This document shows, in pieces, positions 41,382 to 50,564 of a DNA stretch of 64,000 bases. A program made the translations under genes and the position numbers. How positions within the stretch are numbered: the first letter of the stretch is position 1; every line of letters starts with the position of its first letter. Origin of the DNA: Streptomyces candidus (GTDB lineage Bacteria; Actinomycetota; Actinomycetes; Streptomycetales; Streptomycetaceae); assembly GCF_014207445.1 (NCBI RefSeq), contig NZ_JACHEM010000014.1:186001-250000 (forward strand). The letters run 5' to 3'. Under the pieces are notes generated by a model, which did not search any database, was not told where the DNA came from, and saw nothing but the letters and a program-made list of their open reading frames with translations.

Positions 41382-43178
41382 TCAGCGCCTGGCCAGTCGG
41401 CGGCGGGCGCCGGCGAGCAGCGCGTTCAGTTCGGTCAGCCGCAGCGGGCGGGCGAGCAGCAGGAAGGTGAGCACGATGGCGGCGGCTCCGGCGGCCGCCG
41501 CGGCCGGAGCCCCGGCCCGTGCGGCCCCGGTCGCGGCGAGGTGGCCCAGTGCGGCGGCGGGGACGGCGGCGAGCATCAGCCGTACGTGGGCCGAGACGGG
41601 CGAGGACCGCCACGGCCGGGGCACGGCCAGCCGACGGCTCAGCACCAGGCCGGTGACCGCCCACCCCGCGAACAGGGCCAGCGAGTACGCCGCCGCCATG
41701 CCGGTGACCGCCCAGCGGGCCGGCAGCAACTGGGACGCGGCCACGGCCAGGCCCGCGTTGAGGGCGACGATCACCAGGTTCAGCAGGAAGGGCGTACGGG
41801 TGTCGCCGAGGGCGTAGAAGGTGCGGGAGAGCACGTACTGGCCCGACATGGCGACAAGGCCGGGCGCGAACGCCATCAGGATGCCGGCCATGGCGGCGGT
41901 GTCGGCCGCGCTGGTACGGCCGTGGCCGAAGACGAGGGCCATCACCGGGTGGGCGAGGGCGACCAGTACGCAGGCGGCCGGAACGACCGCGGCGGCCGAG
42001 GCGCGCAGGGCGTGCGAGACGTCCCGTCGCAGGGCGGCGGTGTCCGCGTCGGCGGCCGCCGCGCTCATCCGGGGCAGCAGGGCCGTCACCAGGGAGACTG
42101 TGATGATGCCATGCGGTACGACCCACAAGACATGGGCATTGTTGTACGCGCCGTAGCCGGGGCCGCCTTCGAGGCCTGCGGTGGTGGCCAGCCGGGTGGT
42201 GACCCAATAGGCGGCCTGGTTGGCGAGGACCAGCAGCACCAGCCAGCCCGCCGCGCGCAGGGGGCGGGTCAGTCCACTGCCCCGCCAGCCGAAGCGCGGA
42301 CGCCAGCGGAAGCGGGCCGCGCGCAGTGCCGGGAGGAGGGCGAGTGCCTGCGCCGCGATGCCTGCGGTGGTGCCCCATCCCAGCAGCGCGGTCTCGCCCG
42401 CGGTGAGCCTGGCCCCGCCGCCCAGGGCCAGGGCCAGGTACAGGCCGAAGACGCCGATGACGACGACGTTGTTGAGGACCGGGGCCCACATCATGGCGCC
42501 GAACCGGCCGCGTGCGTTGAGCACCTGCCCGAGCAGGGTGAACAGTCCGAGGAAGAAGATCTGCGGCAGGCAGTAGCGGGCGAGGGCGGTCGTCATCTCG
42601 GCCTGGGCGCCGCTGTAATCGGTGTAGGCGTCGACGAACGCGGGGGCCGCCCACACGGCGGTACCGGTGATCGCGAGCAGGGCGAGTACGCAGACGGTGA
42701 GGAGCCGGTCGGTGTAGGCGGCGCCGCCGTCGGCGTGCTCCTTGGCGGCCCGGACCAGTTCGGGCACGAAGACGGCGTTCAGCGCGCCGCCGAGGAGCAG
42801 CATGTAGACGATGGTGGGCAGTGCGTTGCCGACCGCGTAGCCGTCGGCGGTCGTCCCGATGGTGCCGATGGCCGCGGCGACCACCGCGGACCGTACGAAG
42901 CCGGTGCCCCGGGACACCAGGGAACCGGCGGCCATGACGACGCTGCTGCGCGCCGTGGAGGTCCGGGGAGCGGCTCCGGGTGTGCAAGCCGCTCCGGCCG
43001 GGTCGGCCGACCGGGCCCGCGGCAGCGCGTTGGCCGTGCAGACGGTTTGGTCCTGGGGCATCGCTGCGCCCGTGGAAACCGCTGCCGGGGCGTTGCCCGG
43101 ATCGGCTCCGGGCGGGGTCTCCGTACCCGGGACCGCGCCCGGTGGCGTCGTGCCGGTCCTCGTCGCCTGCGGCCTCAC
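41382..43178 (-). CDS. MurJ-like lipid II/lipid-linked flippase
   Basis: This protein of about 598 residues has a low-complexity N-terminal leader (Pro/Ala/Gly-rich, about 1-75) followed by 14 MOP-family helices (AAGSLVSRGTGFVRSAVVAA is the typical MurJ start). Further landmarks are MLLLGGALNAVFVPELVRAA and ARYCLPQIFFLGLFTLLGQV. The GTG at 43178 overlaps the FemX-like gene's stop and is preferred over the upstream ATGs at 43250 and 43295. It is likely to flip lipid-linked wall precursors. Confidence 0.88.
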   Translation of the reverse strand: MRPQATRTGTTPPGAVPGTETPPGADPGNAPAAVSTGAAMPQDQTVCTANALPRARSADPAGAACTPGAAPRTSTARSSVVMAAGSLVSRGTGFVRSAVVAAAIGTIGTTADGYAVGNALPTIVYMLLLGGALNAVFVPELVRAAKEHADGGAAYTDRLLTVCVLALLAITGTAVWAAPAFVDAYTDYSGAQAEMTTALARYCLPQIFFLGLFTLLGQVLNARGRFGAMMWAPVLNNVVVIGVFGLYLALALGGGARLTAGETALLGWGTTAGIAAQALALLPALRAARFRWRPRFGWRGSGLTRPLRAAGWLVLLVLANQAAYWVTTRLATTAGLEGGPGYGAYNNAHVLWVVPHGIITVSLVTALLPRMSAAAADADTAALRRDVSHALRASAAAVVPAACVLVALAHPVMALVFGHGRTSAADTAAMAGILMAFAPGLVAMSGQYVLSRTFYALGDTRTPFLLNLVIVALNAGLAVAASQLLPARWAVTGMAAAYSLALFAGWAVTGLVLSRRLAVPRPWRSSPVSAHVRLMLAAVPAAALGHLAATGAARAGAPAAAAAGAAAIVLTFLLLARPLRLTELNALLAGARRRLARR

Positions 43179-44374
43179 CGGCGGTTCAGGTACGCCTGGA
43201 AGGCGCGGTAGAGCGTCTGGTTGGCGCTGCCGCCCACGGCCTTCTCCCATTCCCCGAGCGTTTCGACGACCTGCCCGCCCGTGCCGAGTTTCCACCGCAA
43301 CAGTCCGTACGCACGTTCGCCGGGGTCAAGAGTGGAGGGTACCCCGCGCATGTCGTAGACGTCAGCTCCCCGTGCGTGGGCGTCGAGGAGCATGTGCCAC
43401 TGCAGGGCGTTGGAGGGCCGCACCTCGCGTCGGTGGTCGGCGGAGGCGCCGGTCTGGTACCAGGCCCTGCGGCCCACCGTGATCATGGTGTGGGCGGCGA
43501 GCACCTCGCCCCGGTGGCGCGCCAGGTAGAGCTTCATCCGGCCCGGCTCCTCCGCGTTGAGCGCCGCGTACTGGCGTTCGTAGTAGGCGAGCGAGCGGCC
43601 GAGGCGGAACCCGTCGCGCTCCTCGGTGATGCGCAGCAGCCGGTAGAACTCGGGCAGGTCGGCCGCGCTGCCGACGACCACCTCCACGCCCTCCTTGCGG
43701 GCCCGCCGGACGTTGCGCCGCCACTCCTGGTTGAGGCCGGACCACAGGTCCTCGCCGGTGCGCCCGGCGAGCGGCACCTGGAAGACGTGGCGCGGCTGGG
43801 CGTCGCCGTCGTGCCCCGGACCGTCGTCGCCGCAGCGGCGCCAGCCCCGGGCGCGCAGTCGTTCGGCCACCGCGGTGCCGAGCGGGTCGACCTCGCTGGC
43901 GAGGACGTCGCCGAGGCGCCTGCCCGGACTGCTGAGCGGCTTCAGCAGGGCCGCGTCCCAGCGCCGGTGGGCCGGTGAGGGGCCGATGCGCACGGCGAAC
44001 GCGCCCGCGCGGCGCAGGTGTTCCAGCATCGGGTCGAGCCAGCTGTCGATGTCCGGCTCCGCCCAGTCGGCGACGGGCCCTTCGGGCAGGTACGCGAAGT
44101 ACTTGCGGGTGCCGGGGAGTTGCCGCAGCAGCACCAGGGCCACGCCGGTCAGCCGGCCCGCCTGCGGGTCGGGGCCCCAGCCGAGCAGCTGGGCACGCCA
44201 GCCCTCTTTGACGTCGGCCCAGGACGGCCACTGGAGGAACGCGGCGCCGAGCGCCGCACCCCGGCCGGAGGCGAGGAAGGCACGGTAGGCGTCGGCGCTG
44301 ACGCAGCCGAGGCGCAGGACCGGGCGGTCGCCCTCGTCGTGCGGGAACGGGGGCGGAACGAGCAGTGCTGACAC
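43175..44374 (-). CDS. FemX/FemAB-type peptidyltransferase
   Basis: This 399-residue FemABX protein carries the two GNAT-like subdomains and the family signatures NQEWRRNVRRARKEGVEVVV, HTMITVGRRAWYQTGASADH and YDMRGVPSTLDPGERAYGL. In Streptomyces such enzymes add the Gly bridge residue to peptidoglycan precursors. The charged helical arm may be shortened. GTG 44374 follows GGAGAGG. As first gene of a run with MurJ-like and TCS genes, it places the operon in cell-wall synthesis. Confidence 0.88.
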   Translation of the reverse strand: MSALLVPPPFPHDEGDRPVLRLGCVSADAYRAFLASGRGAALGAAFLQWPSWADVKEGWRAQLLGWGPDPQAGRLTGVALVLLRQLPGTRKYFAYLPEGPVADWAEPDIDSWLDPMLEHLRRAGAFAVRIGPSPAHRRWDAALLKPLSSPGRRLGDVLASEVDPLGTAVAERLRARGWRRCGDDGPGHDGDAQPRHVFQVPLAGRTGEDLWSGLNQEWRRNVRRARKEGVEVVVGSAADLPEFYRLLRITEERDGFRLGRSLAYYERQYAALNAEEPGRMKLYLARHRGEVLAAHTMITVGRRAWYQTGASADHRREVRPSNALQWHMLLDAHARGADVYDMRGVPSTLDPGERAYGLLRWKLGTGGQVVETLGEWEKAVGGSANQTLYRAFQAYLNRR

Positions 44375-44603
44375 GGTGGCGGCCTCTCCATCTCCCCGGC
44401 CTGTCCCGGGGTCGCACGAGATGCTCACAGCCGTGCGTGACCGCCCCGCGCGACGAATGTGACCGGACCATGACCGTTCCTCACCAGCCGCCGTCACATT
44501 GGTCCGACACCGCTGACCTGGGCTTCTGCGGTTCTACAGTCGCCGTATGCGCGGTCGGCCGCCTCTGGCCGGCCGACGCTCCCTTCCCGTTTCGGAGGTC
44601 CTG

Positions 44604-45806
44604 TTGAACCGTTCACGTGCCCGCGTCCGCCCCTCGGTGCGTCTCGCCGCCGCGGCTCTGCTCGTACCGCTGGTGGCCGCCTGCTCCTCGAACGCCGCTC
44701 CGTCCGTCGCGCCGGGCAGCGACACGGCCGGGAAGAACGAGGACCGCCCCCTGCACGTGACGGTTGCGCCCACGGGCCGGCAGGCCGCCGCCGGGAAACC
44801 GGTGACGGTCACCGCGGCGGGCGGGCGGCTCACCGCGGTGACCGTCACCGACGCCAAGGGCCGCGAACTGACCGGCGAGGTCTCCGCCGACGGCCGTACG
44901 TGGGTCTCCGCACGCAAGGCCGCACCCGGCACGGCGTACACGGTCACGGCGGCGACCCGCACTCCGGGAGGCACCGCAGGGACGAGCCGTTCCTCCTTCG
45001 CCACCGCCCCGGCGGACGCGGTCAACAAGGTCGACTGGCGGCCGGGCGCGGGCAGCACCGTCGGCGTGGCCCAGCCGGTCTCGCTGGTCTTCGACCGTCC
45101 CGTCCGGAACCGGGCCGAGGTGGAACGGCAGTTGAAGGTCACCACCTCGCACCCGACCGAGGGTTCCTGGGGGTGGATGCGCGACTGGTCGGGCAAGGAC
45201 CGGGTGGACTGGCGGCCCAAGCAGTACTGGAAGCCCGGCACCAAGGTCACCGTGAACGCCGAGCTGAACGGCACGGATTCGGGTGCCGGCGGCTGGTTCG
45301 TCCGCGACTACACCACCGGTTTCACCGTCGGCGCCCGGCAGGTCGTCGAGGTGGACCTCGACCGCCACCACCTCACGCTGCTGCGCGACGGGCAGAGCGT
45401 GCGGCGCATCCCGGTCTCCGGCGGCACCCCCGGCGGCGAGAAGCGTTCCTGGCGCGGGACCGCCGTCCTCATGTCGAAGGAGGGCACCATCAACATGAAC
45501 TCCGAGACGGTCGGCCTGCGCGACGCCTACGACAAGATGGTCGACTACTCGATGCGCCTCACCTGGTCGGGCATGTACGCGCACGCCGCCCCGTGGAACG
45601 CCGCCAACTTCGGCAGGGCCAACCGCAGTTCGGGCTGCATAGGGATGAGCGACGCCGATGCGGCCTGGTTCTACGGCCAGGTGCGGCCGGGGGACCCCTT
45701 CGAGATCACCGGCAAGGACACCAAGGGCGTCGTCGCCCCGGGCAACGGCTTCGGCCAGTGGAACCTGTCGTGGGCCGACTGGCAGCGGCTGAGCGCCCTG
45801 CGCTGA
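44604..45806 (+). CDS. L,D-transpeptidase lipoprotein
   Basis: This protein of about 400 residues has the lipobox LVAACSS and two Ig-like domains (about 50-260). The YkuD catalytic domain follows, with the His block MYAHAAPWNAANFG and RSSGCIGMS (catalytic Cys345). It forms 3-3 crosslinks in peptidoglycan, like LdtMt2. The TTG at 44604 is preferred because GGAGG lies 5 bases upstream; an ATG at 44547 would put 19 unrelated residues in front of the signal peptide. It is divergent from the FemX-like gene. Confidence 0.92.
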   Translation: MNRSRARVRPSVRLAAAALLVPLVAACSSNAAPSVAPGSDTAGKNEDRPLHVTVAPTGRQAAAGKPVTVTAAGGRLTAVTVTDAKGRELTGEVSADGRTWVSARKAAPGTAYTVTAATRTPGGTAGTSRSSFATAPADAVNKVDWRPGAGSTVGVAQPVSLVFDRPVRNRAEVERQLKVTTSHPTEGSWGWMRDWSGKDRVDWRPKQYWKPGTKVTVNAELNGTDSGAGGWFVRDYTTGFTVGARQVVEVDLDRHHLTLLRDGQSVRRIPVSGGTPGGEKRSWRGTAVLMSKEGTINMNSETVGLRDAYDKMVDYSMRLTWSGMYAHAAPWNAANFGRANRSSGCIGMSDADAAWFYGQVRPGDPFEITGKDTKGVVAPGNGFGQWNLSWADWQRLSALR

Positions 45807-45914
45807 GGGCGCCGCGCCGCGCCGGGGTTCGGGGATGCGGTGGCGTGCCGTGCGCCACGCCTCCCCGGCGAACGGGGTGCCGTGCCCGGCCCCTTCCCCG
45901 GGGCGGGGCGGCGG

Positions 45915-46085
45915 TCAGTGCGCCACGGGTCTCGTGCCGCGGGCGTGCAGGGCGCTCCAGTCGAGTGCCGACTCGGCCTCGCGGGCGGCCTCGTCCGCTG
46001 CGTGGCGCGCGGCCGCGGCCACGTCGCCGTGTTCGGCCACCAGGGCGTGGTAGATCGGCTCGGTACTGGATATCGGGGATGGCAT
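45915..46085 (-). CDS. Small hypothetical protein, 56 residues
   Basis: The product begins MPSPISSTEPIYHALVAEHG and continues with an Ala/Glu-rich amphipathic helix. It is preceded by AAGGA at good spacing and has strong codon bias. There is no membrane or catalytic feature. It faces the Ldt gene and may be an independent small stress gene. Function unknown. Confidence 0.6.
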   Translation of the reverse strand: MPSPISSTEPIYHALVAEHGDVAAAARHAADEAAREAESALDWSALHARGTRPVAH

Positions 46086-46189
46086 GGTGCTGGAGTCCTT
46101 CGCGCTCGCCGCCGCGTGGGCGGAGTGGATGACCGGTAACAGGGTGTCAGCCCTCGAAACTACAGTGCGGCCGTCCGTGCCGCTCGCGC

Positions 46190-46232
46190 GGACGTCCGGG
46201 GCCCCGGCACAGTGCCGGGGCCCCGGACGTCC
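46190..46232 (-). terminator. Very strong perfect hairpin
   Basis: Two perfect 20-bp arms (46190-46209 and 46213-46232) with a three-base loop begin 9 bp after the PF14013-like gene's stop. It is the strongest stem seen in the window. Confidence 0.8.
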
Positions 46233-46241
46233 GGAGGGGGA

Positions 46242-46436
46242 TCAGTGTTCCGGTGTGCCGGAACCGCCGTAGGAACGCCGGGCCGCGTCGGCGGCCTTGT
46301 CGGTCTGGGCGTCGTACTTGTCGTTCGTACGCTCGTCGGCCAGCCGCTCGGCGCCCGCGACCCCCTTGTCGGCCTGGTCGGGGTGGCCCTTGGCCATCTC
46401 CTTGGCCTTGTCGGCCATGTCTCCCAGCTTGCCCAT
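46242..46436 (-). CDS. MT0933/Rv0909-type antitoxin-like protein
   Basis: This 64-residue charged helical protein (GKLGDMADKAKEMAKGHPDQ, then ADKGVAGAERLADERTNDKY) matches the PF14013 MT0933-antitoxin family. These proteins pair with Rv0910-type toxins in mycobacteria, but no toxin gene lies beside this one. CsbD-like stress proteins are similar in composition. It ends before a 20-bp hairpin. Confidence 0.8.
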   Translation of the reverse strand: MGKLGDMADKAKEMAKGHPDQADKGVAGAERLADERTNDKYDAQTDKAADAARRSYGGSGTPEH

Positions 46437-46528
46437 GACTACCTCCTGCGAAGAGCACGTGCGTCGTACTGCACCGCAGGTACCCGACGAGCCCGCTCCT
46501 ACGCAGCCAAATTTCGTCCGACCATCCG

Positions 46529-47959
46529 TCAGAGCACCAGGGACAGCAGCAGGACGAATGCGCCGGCGACCACCGAGATGATGGTCTCCATGACCGACCA
46601 TGTCTTGATGGTCTGGCCGACGTCCATGCCGAAGTACTCCTTGACCAGCCAGAAGCCCGCGTCGTTGACATGGCTGAAGAAGAGCGAGCCGGCGCCGATC
46701 GCGAGGACGAGCAGGGCCGCGTGCGTGGTCGACATGTCTGCCGCCAGCGGTGCGACCAGGCCGGCGGCGGAGACCGTCGCGACGGTGGCCGAGCCGGTGG
46801 CCAGCCGGATGACGACGGCGATCAGCCAGGCGAGCAGGAGGGCGGGGATCGCCCAGTCCTCGGATATCTGCAGCACCATCCTGCCGACACCGGAGTCGAT
46901 GAGGGTCTGCTTGAAGCCGCCGCCCGCGCCGACGATCAACAGGATGCCGGCGATCGGGGCGAGCGACTTGTCGACGGTCGCGGTGATCCTGCCCTTGGAG
47001 AACCCGGCGGCGCGCCCCAGCGTGAACATGCCGACGACGACGGCGGCGAGCAGGGCGATCAGCGGCGAGCCGACCACGTCGAAGACGCGCTGCACGGTGT
47101 GTTCGGGGTCGTCGAGGACGATGTCCACGAGGGCCTTCGCCAGCATCAGGACGACGGGGAGCAGCACGGTGGCCAGGGTCGCGCCGAAGCCGGGGAGGCG
47201 GGGAGCACCCTCGCCGGGCTCGCCGGTGGCCGCGTCCAGTTCCTCGGACGGGCGGCGCGGGATCATCTTCTCGGGCACCGGGACGTCCACCCAGCGGGCC
47301 GCGACCTTGGAGAACAGCGGGCCGGCGATGATCACGGTCGGGATCGCGACAAGCACGCCGAGGGCGAGGGTCACGCCCAGGTTGGCGTCGACCGCGTCAA
47401 TGGCGACGAGCGGGCCGGGGTGCGGCGGGATCAGGCCGTGCATGACGGAGAGACCGGCGAGGGCGGGGATGCCGATGCGCATGAGGGAGTAGTTGCCGCG
47501 CTTGGCGACCATCAGCACGACCGGGATCAGCAGCACGATGCCGACCTCGAAGAACAGCGGCAGTCCGATGACGCTGGCGATCAGCACCATCGCCCAGGGC
47601 ATGGACCTCCCGCCCGTCCGGGCGAGGATGGTGTCGACGATCTGGTCGGCGCCCCCGGAGTCGGCGAGGAGCTTGCCGAGGATCGCACCGAGCGCGATCA
47701 GCACGCCGACGCCCGCGACCGTCGATCCGAGTCCGGCGGTGAAGCTGGTGATGACCTTGTCCAGCGGTGCGCCCGCGAAGGCTCCGAGCGCCAGCGATCC
47801 GATGGTCAGGGCCAGGAACGCGTGCACCTTGAACTTCGTGATGAGCAGGACGATGACGGCGATGCCCGCGAGGACGGCGATCCCGAGCTGGGCGTGGCCC
47901 GCCGAGGTGATCGGCTCCACGGCGTCCGCTGCCAGCGTCTCGACGTTGAGACTAGTCAC
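46529..47959 (-). CDS. gntP: Gluconate:H+ symporter
   Basis: This 476-residue GntP-family permease has about 12-14 helices with the signatures GLPLFFEVGIVLLIPVVLMV and GLIPPHPGPLVAID. GSATVATVSAAGL and FFSHVNDAGFWLVKEYFG near the C-terminus complete the family pattern. It imports gluconate or a related sugar acid. GTG 47959 follows AAGGGA. It lies just downstream of the kinase gene in the same direction, so gluconate uptake and phosphorylation are linked. Confidence 0.92.
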   Translation of the reverse strand: MTSLNVETLAADAVEPITSAGHAQLGIAVLAGIAVIVLLITKFKVHAFLALTIGSLALGAFAGAPLDKVITSFTAGLGSTVAGVGVLIALGAILGKLLADSGGADQIVDTILARTGGRSMPWAMVLIASVIGLPLFFEVGIVLLIPVVLMVAKRGNYSLMRIGIPALAGLSVMHGLIPPHPGPLVAIDAVDANLGVTLALGVLVAIPTVIIAGPLFSKVAARWVDVPVPEKMIPRRPSEELDAATGEPGEGAPRLPGFGATLATVLLPVVLMLAKALVDIVLDDPEHTVQRVFDVVGSPLIALLAAVVVGMFTLGRAAGFSKGRITATVDKSLAPIAGILLIVGAGGGFKQTLIDSGVGRMVLQISEDWAIPALLLAWLIAVVIRLATGSATVATVSAAGLVAPLAADMSTTHAALLVLAIGAGSLFFSHVNDAGFWLVKEYFGMDVGQTIKTWSVMETIISVVAGAFVLLLSLVL

Positions 47960-48065
47960 GGTGGTTTCCCTTGCAGGAGTGGGTCGGGGGGGAGTTACGG
48001 GGTACGGCGCGTGCGCGGGGTTCTCGTACCCCGTGAGGTGCGCCGTGTGCGGGACGGCGTGGCCG

Positions 48066-48620
48066 TCACCGCGCGGACGGCCGCGGGGGCCGGGGCGTGC
48101 CGCCGGCCGCGGCCGGGACGAGGGCGCGCAGGGCCGCGACGGCCCGCTCGGTGATCTCCTCGGGGCTGCCCGCGACGTCGACGGCGACACCGTCCTCGTC
48201 GGGTCCGAGAGGCTGGAGCGTGGCGAACTGCGAGTCCAGCAGCGCGGTCGGCATGAAGTGGCCCCGGCGTTGCGACATCCGCTGTTCGATCAGCTCGCGC
48301 GAGCCGGTCAGGTGGACGAAGACGATGCCTGGAGCGACGTACCGCAGCCGGTCGCGGTAGCTCCGCTTCAGTGCCGAGCTGCTGACCACGCCGCCGAGCC
48401 CGGCGCGGCCGTCGGCCCAGGAGCCGAGGGCGTCGAGCCACGGCCACCGGTCGTCGTCGGTCAGCGGGGTGCCCGCCGACATCTTGGCGATGTTCGCCTC
48501 GGGGTGGAAGTCGTCGCCCTCGGCGTAGGGAACGCCGAGCCGGGCTGCGAGCAGGGGGCCGATCGTGGTCTTGCCGGTTCCTGCCACGCCCATGACTACG
48601 ACGACGTGGGGGGTGCGCAT
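48066..48620 (-). CDS. gntK: Gluconokinase
   Basis: This 184-residue P-loop kinase phosphorylates gluconate to 6-phosphogluconate. VVVMGVAGTGKTTIG is the P-loop, GDDFHPEANIAKMSAGTPLT the substrate-binding block and RGHFMPTALLDSQFATLQPL the C-terminal family signature. The ATG at 48620 (GAGGCAGCA upstream) is preferred to the longer frame at 48653. It is the first gene of the gntK-gntP unit. Confidence 0.95.
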   Translation of the reverse strand: MRTPHVVVVMGVAGTGKTTIGPLLAARLGVPYAEGDDFHPEANIAKMSAGTPLTDDDRWPWLDALGSWADGRAGLGGVVSSSALKRSYRDRLRYVAPGIVFVHLTGSRELIEQRMSQRRGHFMPTALLDSQFATLQPLGPDEDGVAVDVAGSPEEITERAVAALRALVPAAAGGTPRPPRPSAR

Positions 48621-48764
48621 TGCTGCCTCGCTGTCTTCATCGACATCTCGCACGGCGGCCCGTCGTGCGTCACGCCACTGAAACCCATAAGGTCAGAGGA
48701 ATTCAAGAGTCTGTGATCTAAAAGTCATACTTAATGTGCTCGGGTGGCCTCGTAGGCTTACGCC
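48621..48764. promoter_or_regulatory. Divergent gntK/gntR regulatory region
   Basis: This 144-bp AT-richer stretch (notably 48689-48739) separates gntK from the divergent FadR-type regulator. It must contain both promoters and the operators. I cannot place them exactly. Confidence 0.5.
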
Positions 48765-49466
48765 ATGACTGCACAGGCCCGAGGGCTGCACGCCCGCGTA
48801 CTCGAAAGCCTCGGGCCCGCCATCACCGGAGGGGAGTACCCGCCGGGGAGTGTGCTGCGCACCGACGAGCTGTCCCAGGAGTTCGAGGTGTCCCGGTCCG
48901 TCATGCGCGAGGCGGTACGGGTCCTGGAGTCGATGCACCTCGTGGAGTCCCGGCGCCGCGTCGGCGTGACCGTGCTGCCCACCGAGGAGTGGAACGTCTA
49001 CGACCCGCAGGTCATCCGCTGGCGCCTGGCCGGCGCCGACCGGCCCCGCCAGCTGCGCTCCCTCACCGTGCTGCGCTCCGCCGTGGAACCCGCGGCCGCG
49101 GGCCTCGCCGCCCGGCACGCCACCGCCGAGCAGTGCGCGGCCCTCACCGAGTGCGCCATCGGCATGGTCGCCCACTCCCGCGGCGGCCGGCTGGAGGGCT
49201 ACCTGCTGCACGACGTCGAGTTCCACCGGACGATCCTCAGGGCGTCCGGCAACGAGATGTTCGCCCGGCTCGGCGACGTGGTCGCCGAGGTGCTCACCGG
49301 CCGCACCCACCACCGCGTGATGTTCGAGGACCCGGACCCGGCAGCGGTCACCCTGCACGTCAAGGTCGCCGAAGCGGTACGGGAACGGGACGCCGCGAGG
49401 GCCGAGGAGCTGACCCGCGAGATCACTCTGGGCGCGCTGGAGGAACTGGACGTACTGGCGCCCTAG
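48765..49466 (+). CDS. gntR: GntR/FadR-family repressor of gluconate genes
   Basis: This 233-residue FadR-type regulator has an N-terminal winged helix (GEYPPGSVLRTDELSQEFEV, SRSVMREAVRVLESMHLVES) and an all-helical FCD effector domain (DVEFHRTILRASGNEMFARL). The metal-binding His/Asp positions of FCD are present (HDVEFH, HVKVAEAV). Divergence from gntK-gntP indicates that it represses these genes until gluconate or a phosphate ester binds. Confidence 0.9.
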   Translation: MTAQARGLHARVLESLGPAITGGEYPPGSVLRTDELSQEFEVSRSVMREAVRVLESMHLVESRRRVGVTVLPTEEWNVYDPQVIRWRLAGADRPRQLRSLTVLRSAVEPAAAGLAARHATAEQCAALTECAIGMVAHSRGGRLEGYLLHDVEFHRTILRASGNEMFARLGDVVAEVLTGRTHHRVMFEDPDPAAVTLHVKVAEAVRERDAARAEELTREITLGALEELDVLAP

Positions 49467-49598
49467 CTGCACGCACGCCGGGCACCCGTGTCCGGCCTGC
49501 CGGTGCGTATGCCGAACATGGGTGCCGAGCAGGCCGCGGAGAGTCCGAACCGGGTGTGAGCAGCCGTTACGGGCGGCCGGGGCAGGGGGCTGGCGCCG

Positions 49599-49830
49599 TC
49601 AGCTCTCGCCGCGCCGGACGACCTCGGTGAAGGTGACGCCCTCGGCGAAGTTCAGCTCGTACGTGCCGGGGCCAAGGTCGCAGTGGACGCACTCCTCGTA
49701 CGTGGGCACGGAATCGGACGGTCCGGTGTGACAGTCACGGATTTGGCGGTCGGGCCGTAGTTGCCGGGTACGGCCGGCGTACCGGATACGGCGACCGCAA
49801 CGGATCCGAAGGCGACGGCCCGGGAGTCGG
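49599..49830 (-). pseudogene. Frameshifted remnant of small secreted protein
   Basis: The end of this stretch reads VPTYEECVHCDLGPGTYELN then FAEGVTFTEVVRRGES with strong codon bias (frame stopping at 49599). Upstream, good coding sequence continues in a different frame, AVAFGSVAVAVSGTPAVPG then NYGPTAKSVTVTPD, which looks like a signal peptide plus mature start. A single frame change near 49722 would join them. No start with a ribosome-binding site is visible. It could also be a chance overlap. Confidence 0.35.
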
Positions 49831-49901
49831 CTCACAGGGGCCTGGACCTCCACCCTTGAGGTCCTCGTGCGACCCGGTGGCCGCCGACCGTGTGCTTCCG
49901 G

Positions 49902-50564
49902 TCAGGCCCGGGGGCCGCGCGACGCCAGGGCGTCCTTGACCTCACGGGCGACCCGGGCCGCGTCCTGGGGGTTGTGCACCACGTCCGTGTGGTTCATGTC
50001 GACGACGAGGACCTGACTGGCCGCGTAGTGGTGGTGCACCCAGTCGTCGTAGCCGGACCAGAGCGTCCGGTAGTACTCGACGAGGCTCTCGTCCTGTTCG
50101 AAGGCGCGGCCCCGCAGTCCGATCCTGTGCAGCACCGTCTCGAAGTCCGCCTTCAGGTAGACCATGAGGTCGGGCGCCTTGCGGTACGGCAGGCCGTCGA
50201 TCTCGCGCATCATCTCGTCGAGCAGCCCCTCGTACACCCGCATTTCGAGGGAGCTGATCCGGCCCAGATCGTGATTGACCTTGGCGAAGTACCAGTCCTC
50301 GTAGATGGACCGGTCGAGGACGCTGTCGCCCTTCTTGTACGCCTCCTTGATCGAGGCGAACCGGGTCTGCAGGAAGTAGAGCTGGAGCAGGAAGGGGTAG
50401 CGCTTGGCCTGGATCTCCTCGGGGCTCGCCGTGTAGAAGAGCGGGAGGATCGGGTTGTCGTCCACGCTCTCGTAGAAGGCCTCGCTGCCCAGCTCCTTGG
50501 CGATCAGTTCGGCGACGCTCGTCTTGCCGATCCCGATCATGCCTCCGACGCAGATCACTGACAT
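49902..50564 (-). CDS. Deoxynucleoside kinase
   Basis: This 220-residue dNK-type kinase has the P-loop VGGMIGIGKTS and the catalytic/binding block DRSIYEDWYFAK. The C-terminal half has YLKADFETVLHRIGLRGR, resembling the LID region. It phosphorylates deoxynucleosides in salvage. The ATG at 50564 has GCGAGGA directly before it; the frame extends upstream without homologous content. Confidence 0.9.
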   Translation of the reverse strand: MSVICVGGMIGIGKTSVAELIAKELGSEAFYESVDDNPILPLFYTASPEEIQAKRYPFLLQLYFLQTRFASIKEAYKKGDSVLDRSIYEDWYFAKVNHDLGRISSLEMRVYEGLLDEMMREIDGLPYRKAPDLMVYLKADFETVLHRIGLRGRAFEQDESLVEYYRTLWSGYDDWVHHHYAASQVLVVDMNHTDVVHNPQDAARVAREVKDALASRGPRA

